The notes under the pieces were generated by a model. That model was not told the origin of the DNA. It saw only the letters and a program-made list of their open reading frames with translations, and did no database searches. 64,000 nt of DNA from the NCBI GenBank assembly GCA_008360955.1, contig LUCM01003808.1, positions 331,380 to 395,379 of the forward strand, given 5' to 3'. This document shows, one piece after another, positions 1-14,500 of the stretch. This DNA comes from Fasciolopsis buskii. Taxonomy: Eukaryota; Platyhelminthes; Trematoda; Plagiorchiida; Fasciolidae. The position numbers and the translations under genes are program-made. Each line of letters begins with the position of its first letter. Position 1 is the stretch's first letter.

Positions 1-1259
1 AATAGAAACGCCGTAATTTTCTTCCACGTTTATGATATCAAAACGCGTATCCCGTCCAAATTTAGCATCACAGGGGTGCATCGGTATAGGGATGACAAAG
101 TCGTTTTTTAAAACTTGGGCTAGATACGGTTGAAAGGTATCGGAAAATACGCTTAATCAGTGCGAACTCCTAAGAGAAATTCTTTTGATAAGAAAGTATT
201 GCCTTCACCAATCATGCGATTCGTGAGTTTTTTGTCGCTAGAAAACTTAAATTGCAGCAACGTGTCAAGGGAACTACTTGCGTGGCCTGCGCACGGCGGA
301 CTGCGTTAGACATCAGGCAATTTGGGCAAAGCGAAGAATAACACACCGAACGTTGATGTCTAGGTCTGAGGAAGGACAAAATACTAGCGTTGAACGATCT
401 AAGGCTGAATCTGCGATACATACATGGGAAGTTAGCTCAACCGAAGAAGGTTGCCTGCGAATTTCTTGCTGACACGAAATGGACTGGAAAGAAATGCGGA
501 CTTGAGCGAAAAACCGCTCACGTTAAGGTTTGCTCGGATGTGCCTCTTCGGATCAAGTAACAGTTATATCAAAGGTTTTCCAGGCCTCCGAGTCGAATAC
601 CATTGTTTGCTATGCAGTACAACCACAGTCTATCTTTTCGAGCCCATAATATGGTGCGCGAAGCGTTCCGAAGGTCAACTGTTTTTGCCAAATATTTTCT
701 ATGGATCTCCATAGCCGTTTCATCTAGAACGTTGAAACTGTAAAAATTTGTCACGCAGTACACTTAATCCCAGTATTCACAAAAGGAATTGTGATTTGAA
801 TGGAACTAAATGTCTCATACAACGCTATAAATAGATGTATAAAAGTAGTAGTAATTCCCTGAATACAGAGTAGTCATGTTCAGTAGAGAACTATCCAGAT
901 CATGAAACATTCGTTAGACGTTTCTCATCTTCGTTGTCAAAAATGTCCTAGTAGGACTCTTCCATTAGAATTAAGCGTCGCCGGCGAAATTTGTGAGGAT
1001 CAATTGCTGTGCTCTTGATGAGAAATCGGCCATGACTTTTGGCGGGGACTTCGTCGCAGAAAAACTCATGTAGCGGCTTTAGAAGTAGACCAGGCAGTCG
1101 ATATGGTAAGCAACCCCGCCATCTTCCGGCTCATTATCACGTCTAATTCTATTGACAGTGCACTTGGTGCTACATTCTAAATGCCACCGTTTGGGTTGCC
1201 GGTTCTCTCATACCCAACGTAAACCTCAAATCAAATGAATAGTCGTTTCTGTGTGCGCG

Positions 1260-3600
1260 CATCGATCTTTCGCTCCCCTCACCAATATTTGTGGTTGTAA
1301 TTCAAGTGTTGGCCACCACTCACCAATCTTCAACTCCGTTGCTTTACTTTTGATGGAAACCAATTTCTTCCTTGTTGAACATACTTCACCTCCAATATCC
1401 GAACTGTTTCATCCCTGTTTTTCCTCCAAAGCTTATGTCTGCGCTTATATCCGCCAATCTGGTATCTCGGCTCCCACATCATGGCTTCTCCAACCGAATT
1501 TCTCAGTTTATTAAGGATTCGGTTCTTTTTTATTTACTATTTTTGCACCGTTTATCTCTCCCCCAATAGCGTTGGTCTGTCTTTTGAATTCGACTATGGA
1601 GACAATGACTACAACAGACCCCAACTGCCCAATAGTCATTTTTGGTCAATGCACTCATCAGACTCTTTGACCATAGAACGTGAAGTCGAGGCCTTCGCTG
1701 TAATCAGCAACCTTTGCCAGCTGGTTGATCTCCCTACGTGAATCCCAGATCGTCTTGTCGACAATGCACAAATCTCATTTTCACATGCATTCTCTTTATT
1801 CTTTAGTACCACCTTATTTTCTTTCAGGTCATCAAGTCAGTCTAATTTTAGTTTCCGCTTTTTTTCTCACCCCATCTCAAATACCTAACACTAGATTTAC
1901 CTTTTGCGTCTACGGTTGCTAACTGGACCAGTTCATGTGACTTTCTGGCCGATTTTCCTTGCAAAGACTGTTTCTTTCTTTTTCTTGTTTTGCTGACACT
2001 GTTCCTCAGGGTATGCAGCTTCACATGTGACGCTTCTCCAAACCTGGCAAACCAGGAGCCCTCAGATGCTTTGCCCACACGTGCTAAAGTGTTATGTTTG
2101 GAAAACAGCGTATCACTGGAGGCGTCGCCCTCCCGATCGGACGTCGCGACGCAAAATGCCCACTAACAATACAAAGGGTTAAAGAATGCTTCACATGTTG
2201 CGACGCTTAATGATTACCTTCAACCGTCATCAGTAGCCGATCATTTTGCTCTTTTGATAAGACGATATCTCGTAATTTCTGTTTCTCGAACTTTTCCATT
2301 CTCAGTTCCTCCGGTCTATTGGCTGTTATCTCACATTTGTGATCGGCTGCACTCGTTAGCCGCGGAGAAATTCACGTGGTCTCTGTACATTTCTAAGGCC
2401 TTCGACCAAGTTTGGCACAAATTTCTGCTGTGGAAATTGTCTTTGTTCGGGTTGCATACGGTTCTCTTGTTGTGGATTTCATGTTTTCTCGTCAAGTAAA
2501 CTTCGCCCATCCGAGTCGATGAAGTTTTTTCTCATCCGCTCCCCAGGGTTCCATGCTTGCGTCCACCCTTTTTCTTCTTTTTATTAGTCATCTTATATCA
2601 ACCTGCAACCCACTTTACTGTTTTCCCAATGATGCCACTCCTTTGCCCTTTTTTGCTCCACTGCTCCCCAAGCCATTACGAACACAGGCTGTGATCGTAT
2701 AGTCCTCAGTTTATCACTTGGTTCCAATGTGTGTCGAATCTCTGCTTGGGGCTTTACCGACCGTGTCTGTTTCAATGCTTTCTCTTTCACTCAAACACCC
2801 ATATTCTTTCCAATTTAATTTTGGCTCCGTTCTACTGAGTCACATTCATTGCTGGGCTTATCCGTAAATACTCCCCTGTGTCAACCTTTGTCTGTCGTGC
2901 TATGGACAAATTAGATTTTCTATTTCGTGCTAGACGGCTTTTCGCACCGGCCTGCCTTTTGTACAAAGCTAAAATCCGCCCAATGCCTAAATACTGCAGT
3001 CGTATCTAGGGTGGAGGTTCGTCCACCACTTTCTTTTTCTTGATCGGGTTAATTGAAGGACCACTCAGTTGATCAATGGTCCTTCTCTGGCCTCCAGTCT
3101 GCACTCACTTGCCAATCTCCGGCCAGTATTTTTTATTATTTGCTTGAAGCATGAGGAAGGGACGTGTCCTATCGCCAGTAAGGCCTATTGCACAGGATGG
3201 GGGGGAAGTCCAGCATCCTTGACCTTGAAATTTGGGTGGGATAGAATCATAAGATCACACTGGATCAGGTGCGTTAACGAGCCGGGCGATGGGCAGTTGC
3301 CATCTGCACCACTAACTCCTTTCTACCGTTAGCATTTCGGTTTCTATTCTTCAAAAGTCGCTCCCACAGCCCCCTTTCGGATGACTTTCTGTCATTCAGG
3401 CGGCCAGTGACTTTTATCATATCTGCATCTCTAGATGCTGAACTTCTTTTTTCGGTCTTCCTTTATTCCCCGGGCCACAAGGCTCTGGAACACTGTTCCT
3501 CTTCCTAGTTTTACAACAACCTACAGTCGTTTTGTTTTTAGAAGCAGAACCAATAAACTGAATTCAGTTAGGATGTTTCTCTCACGCATCCCGCTTTAGA
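1260..3600 (+). mobile_element. Decayed Jockey/CR1-like LINE (endonuclease to RT to 3' end)
   Basis: Translated in shifting frames, the + strand shows a coherent order of non-LTR retrotransposon pieces. An endonuclease-like tail with NLCQLVDLPT and IPDRLVDNAQ lies near 1700-1770. An RT motif ISKAFDQVWHKFLLWKLSLFG is at about 2390-2450. A post-RT segment LINGPSLASSLHSLANLR is at about 3070-3125. A C-terminal RATRLWNTVPLPSFTTTYSR is at about 3473-3530, like the family's ARLWNSLP...YNLQ ending. Many stops and frameshifts make it a dead copy. Limits are approximate. Confidence 0.7.
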
Positions 3601-6600
3601 ATATTCGTATTGACTACAAGGTTCAGCTATTTTGCTGTAAATCAGTTTGTGTCATGAAAGAACTAACTTTTGCGTCATGGCTCTTACTGAATACTTGGTG
3701 ACTAAGTTTCTAAGCTGCTCATTTAGACCGAAGATCCTCTAACGTGACAGTGTGTTGAGCTCCTTGATTTGTTGATCTAATTTCGGAGGAAAACATCTTT
3801 GATCTGGCTGCACGCATATGCCGGCAATCCGGTCTTTCACGTTTGACAAGAACGATATCGGTTATCCTCCCTGAAATCAGTATTATATAAAACTGAATGC
3901 ACCGTTTCAGTTCAATTTGTATAACTTTGCACCAATGTGTTCTGGTCTCGGTTGCTACTGGATTCATAGGACCCCCCAAAACAGGTATTTTGGCTCCGTA
4001 TCGAGTTCTAGTAGCCTCGGTTATTGTTTGGACAGATTTATAGGTTGCCCTCTTTTGATTATTTTTGACTAAATATTGTTATAAGCAGTCTATTAGTTCC
4101 TCGTCGTTTAACAGCTCCTGGCTGTCGTTTGCTGGCATCTGATTGTTCTTCCGTACTCTCCGGTTGTTTTTAGTGCTAATGACCCACCTGGTTTGTAACC
4201 GTATTATCGATAAAAATCACTCTACAAGGTGACGCTGTCCAAAAGTGTTTTTATACTCTCGGTCGGAGCTGCTTAAAACAACCTTAGGGTGGTAAATGAT
4301 GGCTAGAGGTCATCAGACGACAGAAAACAACCGTAGTAACGTAGTTTGCTATCAACAAACCAAATTTTCCCAAGGTACGCATTTTGGTATCTCAGAAGTA
4401 GAGAAAACCGGTTGCTTGTGATAACGATTTATCTTTCACTTCTGCCCACGCACCTACCCCCAAGCATAAAATACTGAGCTATGGTAACGCATTAGAAATG
4501 GTTTCCCCGTCGGGTGCGCGTAGAGTGAGTCAGACGAAGCCGACAGATAGCAAATAGTAAACAATTTTGGTGAAATACGTATGGGACAGAGACAAAACAG
4601 GCAAAGCGTTTAGGCATTTTGTACCATAAAGGCTTTCGGTCGGGTAGATGTGCTTTGTTTGAAGGTTCAGTGACTGAATGATAGCTAGTTTTAGGGTGTT
4701 TGTACTAGCCAAGACTGGGCACGAATTTTGTCGCTCTAGGACAGACACTCATTTTACTTATCACAATATACGCACAAATACGGCTGTTAAGTGCCACAAC
4801 TAACTGCTGTCTCACTTCGATTTTCTCTCCTTTTCTCCTCTAGTTGATGGCTTCTCCTCCTATCCTTTCCGGCATTCGTGACGTAGTTCATATGCTCTCC
4901 ATCCTCTGCTTTTCTTGTCCCTACTTGGCTGTGGATTTAATCAAACAAAGTGAGTTCTGATCAGGTCATCATCGTTTTGTCGAGTTACTTGGTAGTATTC
5001 TCTTTCGGCTAGCTTTTAAGCGCCATTCAGAGGGAACTGCTATGCATGTTCCGGATTTATTAGCACCCGGGTTTGTTTGTGTGTTTGTTGTGGAAACCAA
5101 TGTGGGCCTAAGAGACCTAAAATTTTATGTGCGTCTAATAAGTTCAACCACTGGAAATCACCGGAGCGAAACACGAATTCCATTGATTTATTTATGTTTA
5201 TGTGAAACGTGTTTGTTTTATTTTATTTCGGTTACGACTTATGTTTTCTATTGGAACTTACTAGCTCCAGTTTATTCCATTCAAACCGTGTGACAAAATC
5301 CAGTAGGTCTGAAATGGACCGTAGTCTGACGGTCGTCGCCACTAGAAATCGATGCCACCAGCTGCAGTTGCACGAACGTCCCTCATAAGTTTGCCAGTTT
5401 TATTCTTGTTTCCATTTTTCAGTTGGATCTCTTGAACCTTGCATCTCGAATCCAGCAGCTCGGTTTTACTGTGCCCAACCCATTTTCGATTTGTTTGGTT
5501 GTAGAACAAAATGTCCCGCATCTTGGCCACAGCTGAGATGGTGCATGTATGTTTTTGCGGTCCTTCGTGACGCACGGAGAAACAGTTTGTGCACATCAAA
5601 ATTCTGTACTGAACTAGATTGACATGAACTACGAATTCTGCCAGTTTAAGGGATTGTGTGAAAATAATCTTAATTAACAAGTTAAGGCTTAGGAAGTAAG
5701 CATGTGAAGGGAATAATCAAGTTAATTGTACTGGCTAATGTAATACCAAAGTTTGCGTTAAGTCGCCCTGCTTATTTAGTCATGGCTTGGATCATCAAAT
5801 CTCTGTGGCTTCGACTGTTATAGAAAACCGCTTGTGCGATCCTTTTGGTGCCATTCCTCGATCTTGTTAGGAAGACTGATTTGAAGGTTATCATTAGCAT
5901 GATTTGATGTCCCCTTTCAATCGAGTCCAACAGAAACTCGGAAATGTTACCTCTTTATAAAGGTGCCATCTGGCTGAAGCTGCCGCTTTCAAAAGCACCA
6001 GTCTATCATACCATTAACCACTAGTTAGGCGGTCTCGCCAATGGCAGTAACAAAATAAAATGTGACCTCTACTATTGCCACCGTGAGGACGGATTGAGAG
6101 GTCTATGTCCGCACTAGCCCCCAGCTGGTCAACAATCATTGTGATGCCTTCGAATTTCAATCCGATGAAGCCTGCATAAATGGCAAAGCACATCAGCATT
6201 GCATACTCAATCGCTGACTGACTTTCTGAAGCAAGTCACTAGGGCTGATTGTTCGCCCGTATTCAACTATACAGAATGTCTTTTCCCTCCATGTTCGGTT
6301 TGTTTTGTACCAGTTAGGATCTGAAAGTTGCCTTCCTACGCATAAGAATCAACTCGATCTAGTGATCTTAGTGGAAAAAATGATTAAAATCATTCATCGA
6401 TCTTGGATTTTGTTTCCCAGTTTCGCGTTGTTGCACTTTGGATAATGCTTAGCAGTGATTTTGATTTCTTTGACCCTTATTACTAATAATCTTATCATCA
6501 ATGGTTTCGCGAAATAGGTCGAGTCTTAGAAAAATCTGCCGAACAATGAAATCTTGGCAGTCGCGTGCTTGGGTTTTCGGCTCTCCAGAAGCTTCGTTCC

Positions 6601-7812
6601 ACGTAACGTTATCATTAGGCCGAAACGGAATGGTGACGGCACGGTTGCGGTCCTCCAGTATTGTACTGTTGATCATGGCGACTGTGTCTAGCCGAAGAGA
6701 TGCTGGGAAAAGTGCAGATTTTGTGTCAATAAGCAACGACATTAAAAACAATTCTCCCTTTTCGACCTAACTGGTTCACTTCATACTTAGGTTTCGATTC
6801 CACGTCAAAACCTGTCAGGACTAATTTCTATTGTCGCACAGACAGCGGTTGAGCAAGTTCCTTGGGAGATAAACAAAGCCATTAGAAAGTTACTCTTAAT
6901 CAAACGATGTTTGTAGGTGGATCTGAGTCGAACCCTGTTGGTTCGTTTTTTGTCACGGCTTCGTTTTCTTTTATTTTGTCTTCATTTTCAATCTCGCCTT
7001 CGGTCATCTCTACACTTTTCAGGAAAAGCAGGTAGCTTTCAGCCTTATTCTTGAACTATTCCCAGTGAGTTCGCATTTCTCGAAATCGCACTTGATTATA
7101 GTCTGGACTGTTGGACACTCAACAGAAGTCATACAGATTTGCTCGCATGTCCTGGTTTTCGGACAAAGGATGCCTCCTTGGTCATCTCATTCCACTTAAA
7201 CCAACCCATTCGGAGCCTCGGAAACTGCTCGAAACTTTCATTACAACATTCTAAGCCGGTAGAGTAAAGCGTGTCTGACCATTTCGCAGATTTCCACCCG
7301 AAGACTGAGTTTGGAAAAATGTATTTCCCCTGCTTTTTTGGCCTTTATTTATGTGAAGAAACTGATTCTAATCGTGCTACTGCCTATCTGAACACACGAC
7401 ATTTTTCGATACGATCGCAAAACCAACAAGTCACGCTTTGGTTGGAGTTCGGACAATAAAGTTTTTGCTGTCAGCCACTATGACTTCATTTCCTTTGCGG
7501 TGCTCTTTTTACTGTTGTCTACTGTTCTTATAGCCCACCTTCGTCTTTACAGGCATGGTTATATGTGTTGGCTTCAATTATGTTTCTATGTTCGTCCATG
7601 AGTTAGTGAGACCATTTGCTATGACACCTGAGATATATCAGGGAATTTTGCTACCACAACATTTATGTTCGAACTGTCAACCGGGGTGTTTTATGTGATC
7701 TTTTAGTTCACGTTTCCAGTCACTATTGTTGAGTGCACAGTTCCATGCTGTATCACATTTTAGATCTCTGAATTAAAGAGCGGTTTGTCACTTAGAGTTC
7801 TTTTATCTTACC

Positions 7813-8048
7813 CTAGGCGGTCACATAGGTTAAGCGTTTCTCATCTCTAAATGATCTAGGGTTCGAGTCCCAGATCTGCTTACCAATTCGCAGTCATCCG
7901 GCCCTTCACCACGACTGACTTATTGGAACCTTATGTTACTCTGAGTTTCAGAATCACAGTTGCGGTTTGCCCCACCCCGTGTTGCTGGCCTTGGCGACAG
8001 TGCAGCATGCCCGCTCACTACACTCGTGCACAAATCATGCCATAAAAT
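7813..8048 (+). repeat. tRNA-derived SINE, copy 1
   Basis: A box-B-like GGTTCGAGTCCCAG (near 7860-7873) follows a degenerate box A (CACATAGGTTAAGCG). The body shares blocks with the copies at 13268, 34981, 39012, 44386 and 54118: CAGTCATCCGGCCC, CCTTATGTTACTCT, a GGCGACAGTGCAGCATGCCC-like block, and the 3' end ACTCGTGCACAAATCATGCC followed by ATAAAA. Confidence 0.7.
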
Positions 8049-8158
8049 GTGGTTCAGAGTCTGATAATATCTGATTTCAAATACGAACAGCATATTTTTG
8101 TCTGTAACTTTATCCTAATTTTTCCCACTTCCTTCCTCTCTATCCTCCCTCTTATTAG

Positions 8159-8555
8159 ACATATCCAGTACCCTGCACTGTTTACTAACGGGCGAACCGG
8201 TTAATTCAGAAGCATTGCAAACCAGTTTGCTCGCTCCGATTCCCATTCCCTTCCAGTGGACCACACCGCCGACACTGAGTCGTTCGACAGCAGGTCACAC
8301 AACCATTTCATTCAAACGGTGTCGTTCCCGTTCCGGCAGTTGTCCACATCGTAAACGCTCATCCAGCGGCCCTCAGCGATCCGCAGCTGATCTCGGATCG
8401 TCCACCTCCGTGCCTGGCAACCATGAATCAACCGGTTTGTGGTCTCCTCTGTTCCTTACATACTCACCTCTACCTGAGGTCAGCCGACCTGTGCCTGATT
8501 TGGCGATACACCAACGTTCACAGGACGATATTCATGGTGTGGTACAATTGATCTG
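8159..8555 (+). CDS. TRIP12: TRIP12 exon 1 in window (end of ARM-like region)
   Basis: The acceptor is TTATTAG and the donor GTATGT; the exon starts with the last two bases of a codon and ends two bases into one. It encodes about 132 residues. [12 protein letters not shown] matches the human segment around IAETLHFLLCG, and the end, [10 protein letters not shown] then C-E-F-L-P across the junction, matches the human helix ending in LICELMPCLP. Between these helices lies a Ser/Arg/Pro-rich insert absent from vertebrates. The preceding exon was not found in the 8.1 kb upstream, so that intron is at least 8 kb. Confidence 0.85.
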
Positions 8556-11500
8556 GTATGTTTATTACTCCCTACTCGTGAATGCCTTTATTAAGTATTC
8601 TGCCGTTAAAAGTGATATCTGGTATCGTTTGATTTGAGTTTTACTAGGTAACATCGTTTTTTATTACCGGCTCTGTATGCACTAATAAGTGTTTTTGGTT
8701 TAGCTTCTGCTGTTTGAACGGTATCAATTTTCGGTTGTCGAATGTAATTACGGGCGTTAAATCTTATTCTTACGGATGACGCGTCCTTGTCACGCCGTTC
8801 CTCACGATTTCAAAGCAGTTGTTCCACATTACCTTTTTTGAACTGTAAGGTGAACTCTTTTGATTATAATCCGCTTCCTTTATCATATGCCTGCATGATA
8901 GCAAAATGGAGAGAACTGGTGGGGTATGCTTACGTGAGCTCTTCCTCGGGTATCATGCAATCTATCTCCCGTTAGCTCTGAGAATCAACACATCGATGCA
9001 GTTTATTCAATATGACATCCGAGAGTTCGATCTCGACCAAATATTATCTTATTTTATTAATATCCTCTGTTTCCAAACGGGTTATGATTGCAAACCGGCC
9101 GTTGATTCTGGATGAGTTTCAGTTTTTACCAGTGAAGTTACTTTCAGTTGCCCAAGTGCAACTAAACGCTATCCAGTGCAGAGAAACACGTCTGGTGATC
9201 AATACCATCAAAAGGAAGATCAGTGATATTATTGCTTACTAATCTCTATCAGTGTCAACTGAAACTATAATGATCGAACCTCATCCTATATCCTCACTAG
9301 CTAGTTCGGTAACTCAACAGAAGGGAACACGGGTTCAAGGCAATCTAGGTGTATTGTGAAGACAGTTTCTTAAAATGAAACCCAACAAAAATCTTGGCAA
9401 CGAACAAAGGAGTGCAACGTATATAGTAGGCATTCATTCAACCGCACGCGAAACAAATCAATAATTAAAGCACCAGACAAATTGAAACGATTGGAACTGT
9501 GAAACAGAGGAATCAACGGGTCACAATCTGCTTCCGAGGTGAAACCCACGGCTAGAGCACAAAACAGGTTCATTGATTGAATTAGATAAATCTAGTTACC
9601 GCAAAGAAAATTGTGGTTCTTAGCACAGATATCTGCCTGCAAACTAAATGCTGTCGAAATCGTGATGGTGAAAAAAGAGAAGAGAAGTGGGAATGGAACG
9701 ACAATGCGCGATAAAATATAAGACCCTCTTCACTTTTCTTACGTTTCCCCGTCTGTATGGCCTAAAATGCGATATCCGTTATATATATGGGTTATTTGAT
9801 ATCTACAGCCGTCCGATTGTTTCAGATTCACTCTGATGAGACATTGATACTAATTGAATAAACTGTAATTTAAAACCATATGGACTTCTTTTGATCATAT
9901 TAATTATAAACGTTGCCCAAGTCGCGAAATTTTGTTGGATAGCTTCCATCGCAGGGGAATCAAAGAATATCAAAATATGAGATGTTGGTGCATGTTGACT
10001 TCATTCTTGTTGAATCCATACAGTGATCTTTGAACTTTAACGGTTCCTTGTTTCTCTTAAAGACTTCTAACTCATCTAAGATGCCCGTTTCTCTTAACAT
10101 TGCAGATTAATGTGCCACTTAGTTGAATTCTGTTTTATGAGGTAATTGTAATACGCGACACGACTGGCGCGATCAAGTCGACCTGCTATCAGTGCGTGTC
10201 TTTAGTTAATATATTGATCTTTTCGTCATTGGTTTTAACTTCTCTGTCTTACATTCGAACGACAGCGAATTTTTGCCTCCAGTGCCAGCCAATTCTTTCA
10301 TCAGTCGAAATATCCGGAATCCCTCGCCGTTTGGTACGTTCCATCCGTCCTTGTCCTCCTCCTCATCCATATTGTGCTCGGATTCCGGCTCACTGATCTC
10401 GTTGTCCACGGCCTCTTCGTGTTCATCTTCGCATGTGCTGATCGGTGACCCGACCAGTGGTATCAATGCGGCAGCTCACATCATAAACACCGCAACCGAT
10501 GATAATCATCAGACCAGCGGATCCTCAGGATTACGTGGGAGTAGGCCCCACCGATCGGGAAGTGATCGAGCAGAAATAAATACTCGAGCTCATCCAGGCG
10601 GCGGATCCCGTTCACTGCGCCATGCGGTAAGGGTGCATTTTCCGGGGTTATCTGAACATACCGTCCTAAATGATGACTTCATCCAGAGATATTTTTGTTT
10701 CAACTATTTTAACAATAATTTTATTTGCTTTTTTATTTGTTATGCGACAGATGCGTGATATTTCAAGAGGAGGGTGACTGACCTTGGAACATATCAAGCT
10801 CCCGATCTTTTAGCCCAAAACGGCACGATGTTAATTACTTTGACATCCTCGGTTATATTCTCATGTCTCTTAGCTCATGTTGGTAATTTTCGAATCATTC
10901 TAATCCTTTATTTTGGCGTTTGCGTTGCAATAGTTCCATCGTAGGGGTTCAAAATCAACGTTGTTTTTTCATAGGCTAGTATTAAGGTAAATGTAATTTC
11001 CAACATTGGGACGTAACTCCTGAATTCATCTCTTTTGAGATGTTCACTGTACCGTTAGGATAAATGGTTGCCCTCACGTCAAAATTGGGTGTGTCGTGTT
11101 TGGTAGTACTGTGCTGGTCGTCAGACTTCAGTGACACGTTAGACGGCGAATTTCAACTCTCTACTGATGTTGCAAACATTTGTCCGACCATCACTAACGT
11201 CAACTTAGGTTTAATCACCATTAACTTTCAGATACAGATTCGCCGGAAGCAACATATCGAACAAGTCGCAGCTCGCCTCTCACAACCATCCACCTAACAG
11301 ATCTGTGCACCGATCTTGGTTACTAGATCACATGGTGGAATAAGTTAGCAGAGTCCATTCTCCGATACCCATTGTTTGTTTACATTACTGTTAGAATGGT
11401 TAATTTAAAGTTAAAGACGTATTACCAAGTGCGATGGTTTTATTTTGTGTATGTTACTTATCTTTCGTTTCAACTTCTTACTAATGGGCGAATCACTTCA

Positions 11501-14500
11501 TTGCGTCGAACCAGTTCAACCATTGCTTTAGTATTCTGCCATACTTTCTTTCTCACCAGACCTCAATCGCTTCGTTTGTTTCCCTCTCACAGGAACCGAC
11601 TGACCAATCAGATGCAACTTGTGACAAAAACCCCACGATGAACAACACATCTTGCTCTTCCGTTTCATCAACCTCTTCCGAAACATTGCGCCAGGTATAT
11701 CTTAGTTTGCCTCACGTTCCACTCTCTCCGTCTAACAACGATCCTCGTGCCGCCCTGCTGCATCATGAGTGCGAAGTTTTGCACGTCCAGTTGCAACGTC
11801 AGTCCTCTTCCACCGCCCATGCCGTCGATGGGTATGAATCAGTAACTCTAGCAACAACAACAACGGGGCCAACGCGACGCCGATCGTCCGGTCGTCAACG
11901 CCCTGATGATCGTTGCACCACTGGATCGAGCAGTGTATCACCTACAACAGAATCTGCTGCAGAACTGGATCATGGTCGTCCAGTTGGTTGGGAGGAGGAA
12001 ACGCAATCTCTGCAGCTTGTTCAGACACTTCTACCGTTGCTGTTTGAGCTATTCACGGAGACAACGAAGTTGCAAACACGTTTACGGTGCCTTGAAGCAA
12101 TCCAAAGGTGAGAATTGTATTTTTTCGCCAAAAGCTTGGTTAATCAATAATAATCAGACAAACTTTCTGTATGTTAAGGAAGATAATGTAGACCTGATTA
12201 CTTTCGCATGGTGTCAATCATCCACCGGTGCACATTGGATATCACAGGACAAAGTGTGTATAATGTAAAACAATTTTTGTTCGGGTGATTGAACGTAATA
12301 CCAATATTAGAATGAATATATAATTAGAACCAGTGCAACCCCTAGTTCAGTTTCTTGGTGGAGCACAGGCAGACAGATAATGCCGATCACACCAGTCAGT
12401 CAAGGTAATCGTTAGGATACCAACAGCCGAAAAAGACAGATATATGAGGCCACGGATTAGAACCATGGCAACAACAGTCGGATGGCAAAGGTTTTTAGGT
12501 AATTGATTACTACCATTTCCGTGAGCCCTAGTATGATGACTAAATTCACTTAAATAGACATGGTTTTCTATCGAATTTCGTACTTTTGTTATCACGCTAA
12601 AGCCCATTAGTCGCGCTTTCTGGTGATCAAGATGGTTGATATTTTAGCACGGTTTTGTTTTGTTTTGACGTTCTATATTCCGTTTTTTTCCGCCGATCTC
12701 CCATTTTTCCATTTTCCACAGAATGCTATTCTATTCCAGCCCAGTTCTTCTGGCCAAAGTGCTCCGTCCGCGCCACGTATGCAGTCACATTGTGGGCATG
12801 CTAAATAGCCCGGAAAAACGGATTCTGTTGGCGGGTTTACACATTGCTTTAATGCTGGTTAATCGGATTCCGCCCATGTTTGCCACCTACTTCCGAAAAG
12901 AAGGTATCCTTCATCAGGTTGAGCAATTGCACGCCCTGTTGGGACCGGTCGTGTGTATAATTCCGCAAGGAGCATTGCATGAACAAGTCAGTTAATAATG
13001 ACTCATATCATTGCAAGTAAATTAAGATATTTTAGTCCGGTATTTATTCAATAGATTCTGCATGTTTGAGTGAGGTGATTGGTCTATGAGTACAATAGAA
13101 ATCATAACATACGCCTTGTGAGAGAATAAATGATCGCGGTGCCAGTCTAACTCAGTTCAGTTTTACAGACATGGACTTTGTACCAACCTGCTCTGACCTT
13201 GGTTGCTACCCCACAGTACGGTGTACCCAAAACAGAACAGAACGAGAAATAAGCTATAATAAGACGATCGGAGGTGGTCAAGTGAATTATGTTTGTCACC
13301 GAGAAGTTCGAATCCCAGCTCTGCTGGTCACTGGTGGTATACAGCAACTGGCTGTCACCCGGCTCGTTACAATGCTTGACCTAGTGTGACATTATGTAAT
13401 TCTAACTCTTCCAAGTTTCAGGGTCAAGATTTCCGGTCCCCCTCCTGGTGTAGTGGGCCCTAGTGGCTGTGGGACATGTCCTGTCTACTGCACTCATGCT
13501 CCCGGCATGTTATAGAAAAGGACTATGCGGAAGAGAGGAGATTTAAAGTGCAAGGGTGCCATTAGTTGCAACATTAAGACGTATTATCTGTTGTTTCCAA
13601 CTGCCACTTGAGAGGGTCTTCGGCTCGAGGCAACCCATCCTATATAGCTCATTAGGTCAAGGAGGCACCCAAACCGTCACATCGCATCATGATGCAGTTT
13701 CAGGTGGCTGAGTGCTCACTGCTGAATCCTCAAGGATAAACAATAGTACTTTCGTCAATTGTGTTAGTAACCGGTATGTCACAACGCAAATGACGCTCTT
13801 GGCCGCGTGGTAGGTACTATCGACGGCGAACTTGAGGCGTTTTTGTTTATTTCATTACCTCTGTGAAGCAAGCTTTAATTTGCCGTCATTTCTATGCTTT
13901 ACCAATTGAGGCTTTAGTTGGAGGTAACTGCAAATGGTTTAATTTAAAAAGCTTTGGCTATTCGTCGGATTCGAACGTCGCGAATAACAGATTGCTTTCT
14001 TCAAATGTGTCAATTGCTTATATTTCGTGTGTTCTAACTGCGTGATTGGTCCTCTCTGATCTTACAAACATGTTCGCTCCACCGTTTAAGAATCGATCAA
14101 GTTAACTGATACAAGCACTTTGTGAAGATGGAATGAAATAACTTATTTGCATTTGTATCACTTGGCAGCAAATTGTGCTACGTTTCTGGTTCGATCAGAT
14201 GATCAATCAATCTCATGCTCAATCCACTCCTATCGTCCATTCGTAGGAATTCTCCTTTTATTCAGGTTCATTTCGACTTGTTGCTGATGTATGACAACGA
14301 CTAGCTCATGTTGTCTGTTCTTGTGCTTCCCTATCTGGGATTTCACTTTTAACCTCTTAGTTGTTTCATCTTAACCTTCGTCAATTGAAAAACGTGCTTG
14401 TTTGTTTGTTTTTGCATCTTTCTTGACCCATTGCGGTATTTAATTGTTGCTTGTGTGATTATCGATTGAACGTATTCGAGATAGTACGTTTAATCTCCTG

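Larger units (their letters stand above)
1..8158. other. Upstream intron (partial) of the TRIP12-like gene
   Basis: No TRIP12 exon was found here although the preceding ARM-region exons must lie upstream of 8159. It holds a decayed LINE (about 1260-3600) and a SINE (about 7813-8048). A short motif at about 3920-3965 resembles the LINE 3' tail seen elsewhere in the window. I see nothing recognisable in 1-1250, 3970-7800 or 8049-8150. Small open frames such as 5342-5680 and 6449-6751 (minus) match nothing I know. Confidence 0.6.

Noticed and set aside
5342..5680. Minus-strand 112-codon open frame as a gene
   Set aside because: No motif, no start context or splice support, and its length is not exceptional for 64 kb.
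6449..6770. Overlapping open frames on both strands (100 and 89 codons)
   Set aside because: Neither product has a recognisable domain; each may be the shadow of the other or of decayed repeat sequence.
9325..9345. Box-B-like CGGGTTCAAGG as a tRNA gene
   Set aside because: There is no matching box A or cloverleaf around it.
10206..10466. Antisense acidic 86-codon open frame
   Set aside because: It is the complement of Ser-rich coding sequence in exon 2, a composition shadow.
11064..11297. 77-codon open frame in intron 2 as a candidate WWE exon
   Set aside because: It has no WWE-like tryptophan pattern and no donor in phase before its stop.
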